NCBI RefSeq assembly: GCF_003048255.1
Contig: NZ_CP028487.1
Span: 2,852,001 to 2,916,000 of the forward strand
DNA: 64,000 nucleotides
Reading direction: 5' to 3'
From: Yersinia massiliensis
GTDB lineage: Bacteria; Pseudomonadota; Gammaproteobacteria; Enterobacterales; Enterobacteriaceae
Position numbers and translations under genes: made by a program. Shown here piece after piece: positions 52,089 to 61,548 of this stretch (positions are counted from its first letter, which is position 1; every line of letters begins with the position of its first letter). Under the pieces are notes generated by a model. It ran no database searches, was not told the DNA's origin, and saw nothing but the letters and a program-made list of their open reading frames with translations.

Positions 52089-52129
52089 CAAAAAAAGACG
52101 CTGTCGAATAAAATAACCGACAACGTCTT
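52089..52129 (-). terminator. Terminator of trhO
   Basis: On the minus strand AAGACGTTGTCG and CGACAGCGTCTT form a 12-bp stem (one wobble pair) with an 11-base loop, followed by seven T. It lies 47 bp past the trhO stop and before tqsA. Confidence 0.9.
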
Positions 52130-52175
52130 GATTTAATAGTACTGCTCGCAGGTATATAACCAGATTAATTAGGCA

Positions 52176-53246
52176 TCACTCTTTATTAGTCGGCGTCTTT
52201 TCTGGCATTGGAATATGCATGGTGGTTTGCAATAGTCCTTTTGACTTATTAAAAATCTTAATGCCGTTTTCACGCCCTGCTCGGCGAGAACGTTGTTCTT
52301 CCTGCGGTAGTTTTAATTCTTCTTGGCATATTTGACTGCAGCAACCTTCAAATTTGGCGGCACAATCTGGACACTGAATAAACAGTAAGTGGCAACCATC
52401 ATTCTTACAATTAGTATGTGCATCGCAAGCTGTACCGCACTGATGGCAATGAGCGATGACATCATCAGAAATTCGCTCCCCCATGCGCTCATCAAAAACA
52501 AAATTTTTACCAATAAACTTCAGTGGTAAACCTTGCTCTTTCGCTTTACGGGCATATTCGATGATCCCACCTTCAACGTGATAAACGTTTTTAAAACCGT
52601 TGTGCAGCATATAGGCACTGGCTTTCTCACAGCGGATCCCACCGGTGCAGTACATGACAATATTCTTATCTTTGTCATGTTGCAGCATATCAACCGCCAT
52701 TGGCAGTTGCTCACGGAAGGTATCTGATGGGACTTCAATCGCGTTTTCGAAATGGCCCACTTCATACTCATAATGGTTACGCATATCGACAAACAGAGTA
52801 TCTGGGTCATCAATCATCTGATTGACTTGGTCCGCTTTCAGATAATGCCCGACATTGCTGGGATCAAAGCTGTCATCATCAATACCGTCAGCGACGATGC
52901 GCTCGCGAACTTTCATTCGCAGTACCCAAAATGACTTACCGTCATCTTCATGGGCCACATTTAATCGCACTTGGTCCAGCGCAGGATGTGCAGCGAACAG
53001 CGCGATTTTAAATTCGTCATAGCGGTTAGCAGGGACACTGATTTGTGCATTGATCCCCTCTTTCGCCACATAAACACGGCCAAAGACACCGAGTTTAACA
53101 AATTGGCTATAGAGGCTATCGCGGAAAGTTTTGGCATCTTCTAGCGTGAAATATTTATAAAAAGAAACTGTGGTGCGCGGTTCGGTTTCAGCCAACATGC
53201 GCGCTTTAAGTTCCTCATTAGAAATTCGGTTATGTAACACTGGCAT
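52176..53246 (-). CDS. trhO: tRNA uridine(34) hydroxylase TrhO (rhodanese-type)
   Basis: TrhO (YceA) makes 5-hydroxyuridine at position 34 of several tRNAs. The 356-residue protein has an N-terminal ferredoxin-like domain, a rhodanese domain with the active Cys in [19 protein letters not shown] (about 180), and a Cys-rich C-terminal part ([35 protein letters not shown]) that probably binds zinc. It starts [17 protein letters not shown] as in E. coli. In E. coli its neighbour is lpxL; here a transporter gene and the ttr cluster lie between them. Confidence 0.95.
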   Translation of the reverse strand: MPVLHNRISNEELKARMLAETEPRTTVSFYKYFTLEDAKTFRDSLYSQFVKLGVFGRVYVAKEGINAQISVPANRYDEFKIALFAAHPALDQVRLNVAHEDDGKSFWVLRMKVRERIVADGIDDDSFDPSNVGHYLKADQVNQMIDDPDTLFVDMRNHYEYEVGHFENAIEVPSDTFREQLPMAVDMLQHDKDKNIVMYCTGGIRCEKASAYMLHNGFKNVYHVEGGIIEYARKAKEQGLPLKFIGKNFVFDERMGERISDDVIAHCHQCGTACDAHTNCKNDGCHLLFIQCPDCAAKFEGCCSQICQEELKLPQEEQRSRRAGRENGIKIFNKSKGLLQTTMHIPMPEKTPTNKE

Positions 53247-53502
53247 GGTGTACGTTCCTGTCTTTCAAAGAGGTTACTGATAAATATTGGGTTACTGCTC
53301 AATGGGTTATTTCGGCGATTAAAAGGCTAACCGCGACAATTCATCGCGCAATACAACGGACATTTCGAGCGCCAGTTTCCGGCGCGGCGCAAATTATACC
53401 TGAAACCCACCTGCGGTGCATCTCGCGCGGCGTAGCACTTGACGCCAACGGCAAATATCGATATTCCTGTTTTATTCCTTTCAGTGTGACCAAGTGATAC
53501 TA

Positions 53503-54501
53503 ATGCGCGCGATTTATTATGGCCTTGCCGCTTCTTTCTTTTTTGCTTTTACTTTTATTCTTAACCGCTCCATGGATCTAGGCGGGGGCAGTTGGATTTG
53601 GAGCGCGTCGCTACGATTTATTTTTATGGCACCGATGCTATTGCTCTTGGTGCTATTGCGCGGTCAATTAAGCCAAAGTTTAAAACATCTGCGCCAATAT
53701 TGGCGGGGCTATTTACTGTGGAGTACCGTTGGGTTTGGCCTGTTTTATGCCCCCATTAGTCTGGCTGGGGCTTATGGTGAAGGTTGGCTCGTGGCGGGTT
53801 CATGGCAAATTACCATTATTGCGGGCTCACTGTTGGCCCCACTGTTTAAGCGCGAAATATCGACACCCGATGGTTTGAAATCGGTTCGCGGAAAGATTCC
53901 GTTCAAAGGCTTACGCTGGTCGCTATTGATTTTACTTGGCGTGGGTTTGATGCAGTGGCAACACGCGCAGGCGCTGAATCTGCAACAAATGTTATGGTGC
54001 GTGTTGCCAGTCACATTGGCAGCGTTTATGTATCCATTAGGTAATCGCAAAATGATGGATATATGTCAGGGGGATGTCGATACCTTACAGCGCGTACTCA
54101 ATATGACACTGGCGAGTTTGCCTTTTTGGTTGCTATTGTCGTACTACGGATGGTCGCAAACGGGTTGGCCTTCACAGATGCAAGTCAATCAATCCTTGCT
54201 GGTTGCCTTATTCTCTGGGGTCATCGCGACATTGCTGTTTTTTGCCGCCACCAATTTGGTCAAACAAGATTATTCGAAGCTGGCTGCCGTCGAAGCGACC
54301 CAATCAGGTGAAGTGCTTTTTGCTTTGTTGGGTGAAATGCTTTGGTTAGCCGCAGCATTGCCCTCAGGATTATCCCTGTTAGGGATAGGCTTGGTGATTG
54401 TCGGTATGATTGTACATAGTATCGCGCCCTTTATTGGTCAGCGAACGGCGCTGAAAACACCAACCGTACCCATTATTTGCCGCGACGACCCTCATCGATA
54501 A
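53503..54501 (+). CDS. EmrE-type (DMT superfamily) multidrug efflux transporter
   Basis: This is a 332-residue inner-membrane protein with about ten hydrophobic helices, beginning MRAIYYGLAASFFFAFTFILNRSMDLGGGSW. It fits the EamA-like 'multidrug resistance efflux transporter' family of the DMT superfamily, with two repeats of five helices; the substrate is unknown. The ATG at 53503 is chosen to match the family start; a GTG at 53494 would add three residues. Its last bases overlap the convergent small gene by 29 bp. It is divergent from trhO. Confidence 0.8.
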   Translation: MRAIYYGLAASFFFAFTFILNRSMDLGGGSWIWSASLRFIFMAPMLLLLVLLRGQLSQSLKHLRQYWRGYLLWSTVGFGLFYAPISLAGAYGEGWLVAGSWQITIIAGSLLAPLFKREISTPDGLKSVRGKIPFKGLRWSLLILLGVGLMQWQHAQALNLQQMLWCVLPVTLAAFMYPLGNRKMMDICQGDVDTLQRVLNMTLASLPFWLLLSYYGWSQTGWPSQMQVNQSLLVALFSGVIATLLFFAATNLVKQDYSKLAAVEATQSGEVLFALLGEMLWLAAALPSGLSLLGIGLVIVGMIVHSIAPFIGQRTALKTPTVPIICRDDPHR

Positions 54502-54655
54502 ATCGAATACGGTCAGTGAAAGCAGAGGCAATGATACCGGCGAACAACGCAATGCCCGCAGCAATCAACAATGATTCTGTCTGCCAATAGGCACCCAAAT
54601 AGCCTAAAAGACCGCCGGATACCAAAAGACACGCACTGATTTTTGCTGCTGACAT
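54473..54655 (-). CDS. Small hypothetical membrane protein (60 aa)
   Basis: I do not recognise this protein. Its 60 residues begin MSAAKISACLLVSGGLLGYLGAYW and form two hydrophobic helices (about 5-22 and 28-46) separated by a short loop, ending in a basic tail RIRFIDEGRRGK, which suggests a hairpin membrane protein with the tail in the cytoplasm. GGAG lies seven bases before the ATG. It overlaps the 3' end of the convergent transporter gene by 29 bp. Having a clean ribosome-binding site, it is probably real. Confidence 0.55.
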   Translation of the reverse strand: MSAAKISACLLVSGGLLGYLGAYWQTESLLIAAGIALFAGIIASAFTDRIRFIDEGRRGK

Positions 54656-54722
54656 GGATTAGGCTCCGCCGAAGACGCTTGATGATGATTTATACACCAA
54701 AACAATCATCGCTGAGAAATAA

Positions 54723-54750
54723 TAAATCCCTTTCAGGGCAAAGGGATTTA
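54723..54750 (-). terminator. Terminator of the ttrBCA operon
   Basis: TAAATCCCTTT / AAAGGGATTTA is a perfect 11-bp stem with a 6-base loop; on the minus strand it runs into TTATTTCTC. It lies 28 bp after the ttrA stop. Confidence 0.85.
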
Positions 54751-54777
54751 AGCAAGAAAAGCCAATATCCTGATGAA

Positions 54778-57700
54778 TTAGCTCATTATCATCAATTTTG
54801 CCGGTAATCCCTGACGAACAGCCGCACCACTGACCCAATCCAACCACGTATTGGGAATTTCTCGAGTAGGGTCGGTAAATCCTAAGTCATTGAGATTGCT
54901 GCCTTGACCGATGCGCGGATCCGACGCCATCACTTCCCCGTCGAGCACGTGAGTTCTGGCCCCCATTTCCCGATGCCCATAGCCATGTTCAATCGCCACA
55001 ACTCCGGGCATTACACCATCCAACAAACTGACTTGCACCGTCATCTCACCACCTGGCGTCATCAACCGCACAGTATCACCCTGTTGAATGCCATAATGGA
55101 GCGCATCTCTAGGGTTGATGGCGACTAGGTTAGTCGGCTTAACCGCGCGTAGCCGCTCAATCATTGCCGTTGAACTGCTCATCAAATGCGATTTAAATGA
55201 CATCAGACGCAGTGGCCACTCTGCCGCAGGGTAATGCTGGAACACATCGGAACCATCGGCCAAGCGTGGTGGATACCACGTTGGGCAACCACTGTAACGC
55301 TCACCGGTCATCGCATGATGATGTTTCGCCACATTCTCATTCCAGATTTGCAGTGGTTTTTTCCACTGCGGGCCCGTAGCCTTCCCATTCCAACTTTTCT
55401 CATAAGGCGCAAAACGCCCGCCACGTGCCAGCAAATAGGCTACTCGACGCTGTTCATCCACCAGCAAACTCCGTTGCAACGCAGGCCACAGACGATCCAC
55501 GCCAGTTAACTTGAGTTCATCATCTTGCGCGGCTGGCAAGGGCTTTTCACCGCCATAGGCAATGTTAGCTGCTGCGCGTAAATAATAATCTTCCGCGCTG
55601 TCCAACGGGTAATAATGACCTTCATTGTCCTGCATGGCATTGGCACCGAATCCCGGCAATTGTAATGCTTTCGCCACCGCAATCAGAAAGCTTTCCATCG
55701 CAACAGGTTCGCCTTGGGCTGTGCGCGCAGTACGTGGTGCGACAACCGGCCAACGGGCGGTGCTCGCTTTGACTAATACACCTGCCCAAGGCGCACTAAA
55801 TCCCCAGCTTTCGAAATTGTGGGTATCCGGCACGATGTAATCCGCCAGTGCGGTGGTTTCATTCATAAAGGCATCGATGGCAATAAATAGCGGCAGTTGG
55901 CGCGGGTCTTGCAGTTTTTCCTCAATCAGATGACGTAAACCCGCCACGCCGTACAAAGGATTGGTCATGTGGCTGATCCACGCTTTTAACGGATAGGGGT
56001 ATCCTGACAGCGCAGGTGCAAGTTGCTCGGTCAATTGCCCGCCGACGAAGGGATACCAAGGGCCACGGGCAGGATAACCCGATTGGCCTTGCTGAATTTT
56101 TTGCTGATACTCCGCTGATTGTTCGTAAGGTTGTTTGCTGCGTGATAACGACAAGCCCTTCGGTTTGACCATGCCGTCAAAGGTCGCCAGTTGATAACGA
56201 GGTCCGTCCGCAAATCCATCAAATTTACCGCCGCCAACGGAGACGCCACCTTTAAGATTCAGGTTACCAATCAAGGCATTGAGCATCATCACTGCCCAAG
56301 TAGCATAGAAACCATTGCCACTCATCATTCCACCATGGGAGATCACCGCAGCCTGCCGTTGATACGCCGTAAACTCACGTGCCAATCCAATAATAGTGGC
56401 CTCCGGCACGCCGCATTGCTGGCTATATTCTGTCAAGGAAAAACGTGCGGCAGCCTGTTGTAGGCAAGTCATGCCAGATTGGACTTCGACCACTTGCCCA
56501 TCATGCAAGGCCACCTGCCGCGTGACAAACAATTGTGCTTGCAACATTGAGGCCGCGGGTTGTAATGCCGCCTCTTCGGCGACTTGTACCATCGCTGGGC
56601 TATCGCTCCCCTCGGCCAGCGTTTCACCACTTATATGGTTTTCGCGCAGGAATTGGCCTGCCAATGGATGCGTTGGTGTCATAATCACCAGATGGCTGGC
56701 GTTGGTCCAACTGCGCTCACCGGAGGCCTGCATGGCCATTTCACCGGGCAGTGATAAGTAATCGTGATTAAAACGCTCTTGTTCAATAATCCAGCGGATC
56801 ATTCCCATTGCCAATGCGGCATCTGTTCCTGGTAATACCGGCACCCAGCGGTTATGTTGATTTGCCAATGTGGTGGTGAGCGGCAATGCGGGTGCGACGA
56901 CCACATAATTAAAATCATCCCGCTGGCGCGCATTGGCTAACTGACGCCCTTGCCGCTTGAATGGGTTGCCTGATTGCGCCGGTGAGGTGCCAAGAAACAG
57001 GGCAAAACGCACGTTATCCCAATCCGGTTTGACGTGCGCATTTTTATCTAAATCCCCCATCAGAGCACCGGAACCCGCGCGATATGCCAACCCACAATAC
57101 GCACCATGACTCCCAAGATTCTTAGTGCCAAAAGATTGGTTAGCAAAACGTCGGATAAAAGCATCGCGGCCATCATCACCCGCATTTGTCACCAATAGCT
57201 GATTGGCTTTTGGGCCAAGAGATGGCTGTTGAGCATCGATGGGTGTCACCAGATCACGAATAGCGCGTAACCCTTCCACATGCCCTTCGCCAAACAAATC
57301 CCCGCCTTCGGTGACTTCTGCCACCAGTTGTTCAAAGCTTATCCGTTGCCATTGACCACCGCCCCGAGGCCCTACCCGCTTCATCGGCTCCGTAATCCGA
57401 TAGAGACTATCCACCCCTTCCAGCAACGTGGCCCCCCGAGCACACGCAGTTGAGCGCCCTTCCATACCTTGCTCACCACCAAGGCGTTGCAGTGCTTCAC
57501 TCAGCGGCAACGGGTAGGGGAAATGATGGTCGTGGGATAACGGATGATATGGATTACCGGCAATCCGTAGAATTTTATTCTGCTGCGTATCCACTCGCAC
57601 CCGCAACCCACAGAGCGTCCAGCAGCCAAAACATTGCGTCATCGACACTGCCTGTTGCGGATTCGGCTGCCATTGCGGCCCAATGCGCCCTTCCGTTGGC

Positions 57701-57864
57701 AAAGCATTGGCGCTGATAGGGTCGAGCGTGAGTTTGCCGGCACTGCCATCCACCAGCCCCGCCAACGTCTTACGTGCCACTGCATGGTAGCTGGCACCAA
57801 ATGCAACGACGCCACCCAACGCTAAGCTGCCTTTTAACCATTGACGTCTAGTAGACTTAGCCAT
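54778..57864 (-). CDS. ttrA: Tetrathionate reductase catalytic subunit A
   Basis: TtrA is the periplasmic molybdopterin enzyme subunit that reduces tetrathionate to thiosulfate during anaerobic respiration. The 1028-residue precursor has a Tat signal (STRRQWLKGSLALGGVVAF). A [4Fe-4S] site follows (MTQCFGCWTLCGLRVRVD), then a molybdenum-type Cys in GSHGAYCGLAYR, and a C-terminal molybdopterin dinucleotide domain with AINPRDALHYGIQQGDTVRLMTPGGE. I chose the ATG at 57864, which overlaps the ttrC stop by eight bases; the frame is open 25 residues further inside ttrC. It is the last gene of ttrB-ttrC-ttrA. Confidence 0.95.
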   Translation of the reverse strand: MAKSTRRQWLKGSLALGGVVAFGASYHAVARKTLAGLVDGSAGKLTLDPISANALPTEGRIGPQWQPNPQQAVSMTQCFGCWTLCGLRVRVDTQQNKILRIAGNPYHPLSHDHHFPYPLPLSEALQRLGGEQGMEGRSTACARGATLLEGVDSLYRITEPMKRVGPRGGGQWQRISFEQLVAEVTEGGDLFGEGHVEGLRAIRDLVTPIDAQQPSLGPKANQLLVTNAGDDGRDAFIRRFANQSFGTKNLGSHGAYCGLAYRAGSGALMGDLDKNAHVKPDWDNVRFALFLGTSPAQSGNPFKRQGRQLANARQRDDFNYVVVAPALPLTTTLANQHNRWVPVLPGTDAALAMGMIRWIIEQERFNHDYLSLPGEMAMQASGERSWTNASHLVIMTPTHPLAGQFLRENHISGETLAEGSDSPAMVQVAEEAALQPAASMLQAQLFVTRQVALHDGQVVEVQSGMTCLQQAAARFSLTEYSQQCGVPEATIIGLAREFTAYQRQAAVISHGGMMSGNGFYATWAVMMLNALIGNLNLKGGVSVGGGKFDGFADGPRYQLATFDGMVKPKGLSLSRSKQPYEQSAEYQQKIQQGQSGYPARGPWYPFVGGQLTEQLAPALSGYPYPLKAWISHMTNPLYGVAGLRHLIEEKLQDPRQLPLFIAIDAFMNETTALADYIVPDTHNFESWGFSAPWAGVLVKASTARWPVVAPRTARTAQGEPVAMESFLIAVAKALQLPGFGANAMQDNEGHYYPLDSAEDYYLRAAANIAYGGEKPLPAAQDDELKLTGVDRLWPALQRSLLVDEQRRVAYLLARGGRFAPYEKSWNGKATGPQWKKPLQIWNENVAKHHHAMTGERYSGCPTWYPPRLADGSDVFQHYPAAEWPLRLMSFKSHLMSSSTAMIERLRAVKPTNLVAINPRDALHYGIQQGDTVRLMTPGGEMTVQVSLLDGVMPGVVAIEHGYGHREMGARTHVLDGEVMASDPRIGQGSNLNDLGFTDPTREIPNTWLDWVSGAAVRQGLPAKLMIMS

Positions 57865-58891
57865 GACGCATTTCCCCTTTGAATAATTTTCCATCTGACA
57901 CTTTGTGTTGAAGCCATCTGATACCTTCGCGAGCAGCAATCATTAGCGCTATCCATAAGCCGAATGTACCAACAATTGCCAGCAAACCTTCGCTACCTGG
58001 CGGCAAAGAGTAAGGGTTCGCGAGTATGTTGAATTTAGGCAATGTTTGGGTTTGCATCAGTAGTAACCAACGAACTGACCAGCACAGGCTGAGGGCGATT
58101 CCCCCCTGTATCACTATCATCAGTGTCGATAAATTTTTGGCTTTATTGACCACGGCCAACCCGAGCAGCAGTAACCACAGCACCACAGGGATCGTGGCTA
58201 ATATCGGGGATTGCACACTCCAGTCGCGCAGTGCTTGTGCGGAGGGATTATTGCCACTGGCCCAAATCAAGGTGACCCCCACTAGCGCCCCTAAATTAAT
58301 GAATTGCCAATGCGCCAATGTCAGTTGATATTGCGGCTTTCGCCAGAGCCAGAGTGCCAGTAAAGGCGGGATGGCCTGCCACGCGCTAAGGAAAATAACC
58401 AGCGGTAACCACAAACTGAACCACAGCGGTTGAGCGCGTAAGACGGATACCTCTCGTCCGGTGTAAAGCAAGATGCTAACGGCAGAAAGCGCGCTAAGCC
58501 ATGCTAACGCAGCCAGTAGCCGTGGCAGTGTTTTCCCCCACAGGCGGCTGTAAGTCAGCGCCATAAAATAGGTCACCACCAACACACTAAACAGAGGGAG
58601 GAATAGCGATCCCCAAGACATCCATGACCACGGGGTGAAGTGCGCATAAAAATGCCAAACTCTGGCCGGTTGATGAAGATCCGCATTCAAGGCCAAAGGG
58701 GCAACAATGACTGCGGTCACGGCTATCATCAGTGCCGCAAACTCTAATACGTTAGGTTGTTGGCGAGAAAATGCTCGCTGGCATCCGGCAAATAGCACAG
58801 CACTACAAGCCAGCCCAATAAAGAAGAAATACTGCACTGCCCAAGGCAACCAAGCGATATCCTGCGGTCGAGCTAAAATTTCGCGGATCAT
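57857..58891 (-). CDS. ttrC: Tetrathionate reductase membrane subunit C
   Basis: TtrC is the NrfD/PsrC-type inner-membrane subunit that takes electrons from menaquinol and passes them to TtrB. The 344-residue protein has about nine hydrophobic helices (for example YFFFIGLACSAVLFAGCQRAF and ALMIAVTAVIVAPLALNADL). I chose the ATG at 58891: AGGAGGT lies seven bases upstream and the ATGA overlap with the ttrB stop is typical for coupled genes. It overlaps ttrA downstream by eight bases. Confidence 0.94.
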   Translation of the reverse strand: MIREILARPQDIAWLPWAVQYFFFIGLACSAVLFAGCQRAFSRQQPNVLEFAALMIAVTAVIVAPLALNADLHQPARVWHFYAHFTPWSWMSWGSLFLPLFSVLVVTYFMALTYSRLWGKTLPRLLAALAWLSALSAVSILLYTGREVSVLRAQPLWFSLWLPLVIFLSAWQAIPPLLALWLWRKPQYQLTLAHWQFINLGALVGVTLIWASGNNPSAQALRDWSVQSPILATIPVVLWLLLLGLAVVNKAKNLSTLMIVIQGGIALSLCWSVRWLLLMQTQTLPKFNILANPYSLPPGSEGLLAIVGTFGLWIALMIAAREGIRWLQHKVSDGKLFKGEMRHG

Positions 58892-59622
58892 GGATGTACC
58901 TCCTGCCAAAGTGCGGGTTGACCTTGCAGTGGCTGCGTGAAGATTTCATTTAGCCCAAGGTAAAATACCTGTGGATGCGTGCCTTGCTCCGGTTTCAACA
59001 CCTTGATATCGGTAGCATGCGCCAGCAGCATCTGGCGCAATGTGCTGTTGCCATCGCGTAAATCACCGATAATCCGCGCACCGCCGACGCAAGACTCAAC
59101 ACAAGCGGGTAAGAGTCCGGCGTCCAGTCGATGGACGCAAAATGTGCATTTATCGGCAGTTTGGGTGCTGTGATTAATGAATCGGGCCTCGTAAGGGCAT
59201 GCTTGCACGCAATAGGCGCAACCCACGCAGCGTGTATTGTCGATAACCACAATGCCGTCTTGACGCTGATAAGTTGCTTGCACAGGGCAAACCGGCACGC
59301 ACGGCGGGTTATCACAATGATTGCACAGCCGCGGCAGCAACACGTTCGTCACGCTGTCGGCACCTGACAGTGCAATCTGGTACTGATTAACGGTGGTACG
59401 AAACTGGCCTTGAGGTAGCTGGTTTTCGATGGCACAGCTGACCGTGCAAGCCTGACAACCGATACAGCGGCGCAAATCAATTAACATGGCATAACGCCGT
59501 TTGATATCACCCTGTTTGCGCGCAGGTTCCATTTGCCAGCCCGCTTGTGCCAATGGCACCAGCGTCGCGCCTGCAGTTAACACGCCTAGCCGCTGTAAGA
59601 ATGCTCTTTTCCCTTGATCCAT
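58888..59622 (-). CDS. ttrB: Tetrathionate reductase iron-sulfur subunit B
   Basis: TtrB carries electrons from TtrC to TtrA on four [4Fe-4S] clusters. The 244-residue protein shows all four Cys groups: CIGCQACTVSC, CNHCDNPPCVPVCP, CVGCAYCVQACP and CTFCVHRLDAGLLPACVESC. The N terminus (MDQGKRAFLQRLGVLTAGATL) is a Tat-like signal with Lys-Arg in place of the twin Arg, as known for Salmonella TtrB. I chose the ATG at 59622 on this homology; the frame is open 29 residues further. It is the first gene of ttrBCA and divergent from ttrS. Confidence 0.95.
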   Translation of the reverse strand: MDQGKRAFLQRLGVLTAGATLVPLAQAGWQMEPARKQGDIKRRYAMLIDLRRCIGCQACTVSCAIENQLPQGQFRTTVNQYQIALSGADSVTNVLLPRLCNHCDNPPCVPVCPVQATYQRQDGIVVIDNTRCVGCAYCVQACPYEARFINHSTQTADKCTFCVHRLDAGLLPACVESCVGGARIIGDLRDGNSTLRQMLLAHATDIKVLKPEQGTHPQVFYLGLNEIFTQPLQGQPALWQEVHP

Positions 59623-59724
59623 TTTTCTTCTCATCTTTTTTAATAAGAATCTTCTTGGTGATGAGCAGTGTAGAAATCTATGCGTAGAAGCCCTATTGTG
59701 GTTTTCCACATTCCCTTTAGGGAC

Positions 59725-59738
59725 TTGATCCAGGACAA
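59725..59738. promoter_or_regulatory. Weak FNR-like site in the ttrB-ttrS intergenic region
   Basis: TTGAT-CCAG-GACAA matches eight of ten conserved FNR bases, in the 153 bp between the divergent ttrB and ttrS. Salmonella ttrBCA needs FNR (OxrA), which makes the match reasonable, but by itself it is weak. Confidence 0.35.
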
Positions 59739-59775
59739 TTGCGCACCGCGATCGGGATCATAAAAAGGACCATGC

Positions 59776-61548
59776 ATGCTGTTTAGAGTGCTGACGATAA
59801 TGCTGTTTTTCTGCATTTCAACCGCCGATGCTCGCGAGTGGACCATCGGGGTCTTGGCGTTGCGTGGCGATGCACAAGCGCAAGCTCATTGGCAGCCACT
59901 GGCTGATAGGCTGAATCAACAATTACCCGATGAGCATTTCCAGTTATTGCCCCTCGATTTGGCGGCGATGAAAACGGCGGTGGCGCAGAATAGAATTGAC
60001 TTTTTGCTCACCAATCCAGCGCAATATGTGCAGATTGACAGCCACTATCCTTTGCGCTGGTTGGTTTCGTTGCGATCCAGCCATGAACCCGACAGCAGCA
60101 GCCGTAATGTGATTGGCAGTGTGATTTTGGTGCGTGCTGACAGTGATATCTATCACCCACAAAATCTGATTGGTAAAGATGTCGGTGCCGTGTCACCCGA
60201 GGCGTTTGGCGGATACTTATTAGGCTATAAAGCGTTGCGCGATGCGGGTTTTCAGCCTGAACAAGATTTTCAGTTACGTTTCTCTGGCTTCCCCGTTGAT
60301 GCGTTAATCTACTTACTGCGTGATCGCGCTATCTCCGCCGCCATCGTTCCCACGTGTTTGCTAGAGGATATGCAAGCCGAAGGATTGATTCATGCCGCTG
60401 ATTTTCGACCATTGCTGGCAAAACCGGCAACAATCCCCTGTCTGACCAGTACTGAGCTGTATCCTAATTGGTCGTTTGCCGCATTATCACAAGTGCCAGA
60501 TAAATTGGCTGATAATGTCACTCGAATCTTACTCAGCCCAGTTGGTCAACCTGACCTGCTGTGGGGCGCAGCCTCCTCCACCAGCCAGGTCGAAAGTCTG
60601 TTGCGTTCGGTTAATCAACATCCGCAACAGCCGCAATTTTGGCAACAGATAGTCGATTGGGCACAAGCGCATCGATTATTAATTACCGTTATCACATTGA
60701 TTCTACTTTTATTAGGTGCCAATCATATTTGGGTCGCATTCTTAGTGCGCCGCCGTAGCCGCCAGTTAGAGCAGTTGCATCAGCAGTTAAGAAGCCGAGA
60801 GAATGCCTTGGAACACGCGCAGCGTCTGAGCATTTTGGGGGAAATGGCCTCCGGATTTGCGCATGAATTGAACCAGCCACTGAGCGCCATTCAGCACTAT
60901 GCTGATGGCTGTGCTATTCGTCTACGGCAAGAACAACCAGACCACTCCTTGTTGCCGATTTTGGGGCAAATCACCCACCAAGCACAGCGAGGAGCCGATA
61001 CCATCGCTAATCTGCGCCTGTGGGTGGGGAAACAGCCTGCCGCTCACTCGGCGACTCAACCGGCGACTATCACCCTACCACTGCATGAATTATTGCATCA
61101 TCTTTGGCAGTTACTCGGGGCCGAACGGCATCATCCCCCCTGTCAACTCCATGCGGATATCCCACTGTCATTAACGTTACAGTTGCCTCCCACCTTGCTC
61201 GATCAAGTGTTATGTAACCTGATCACCAATAGCTTGCAGGCAGGCGCACGCCACTTATGGTGCCGCGCTTATCAGCATGAGAGCGGCATCACAATAACAT
61301 TGCAGGATGATGCGGGTGGTTTAACGAAAGAACAACTAAGCCAGCCCTTTACCCCTTTCCGCTCCAACAAAGGTGACGGTTTAGGGCTAGGCTTGGTGAT
61401 TTGCCAACGATTAATTCGCAGTCAGGGCGGTGAATTAACACTACTTAACCTCATCGCGGCTAACAGAAAAATGGGGCTGCAAGTCACCCTAACTCTCCCC
61501 CTCAACTCAATTAAGGAGCTCACTTTTGCCACTGATTCATCTGGTTGA
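59776..61548 (+). CDS. ttrS: Tetrathionate sensor histidine kinase TtrS
   Basis: TtrS senses tetrathionate and phosphorylates TtrR. The 590-residue protein has a signal peptide (MLFRVLTIMLFFCISTADA), a PhnD-like periplasmic binding domain (about 20-295, with WTIGVLALRGDAQAQAHWQPL), one membrane helix (301-324), then a kinase core with phospho-accepting H363 in GEMASGFAHELNQPLSAIQHY and ATPase motifs NLITNSLQAG, DDAGGL and GDGLGLGLVIC. It is divergent from ttrB, the same layout I recall for Salmonella, and overlaps ttrR by 23 bases. Confidence 0.95.
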   Translation: MLFRVLTIMLFFCISTADAREWTIGVLALRGDAQAQAHWQPLADRLNQQLPDEHFQLLPLDLAAMKTAVAQNRIDFLLTNPAQYVQIDSHYPLRWLVSLRSSHEPDSSSRNVIGSVILVRADSDIYHPQNLIGKDVGAVSPEAFGGYLLGYKALRDAGFQPEQDFQLRFSGFPVDALIYLLRDRAISAAIVPTCLLEDMQAEGLIHAADFRPLLAKPATIPCLTSTELYPNWSFAALSQVPDKLADNVTRILLSPVGQPDLLWGAASSTSQVESLLRSVNQHPQQPQFWQQIVDWAQAHRLLITVITLILLLLGANHIWVAFLVRRRSRQLEQLHQQLRSRENALEHAQRLSILGEMASGFAHELNQPLSAIQHYADGCAIRLRQEQPDHSLLPILGQITHQAQRGADTIANLRLWVGKQPAAHSATQPATITLPLHELLHHLWQLLGAERHHPPCQLHADIPLSLTLQLPPTLLDQVLCNLITNSLQAGARHLWCRAYQHESGITITLQDDAGGLTKEQLSQPFTPFRSNKGDGLGLGLVICQRLIRSQGGELTLLNLIAANRKMGLQVTLTLPLNSIKELTFATDSSG

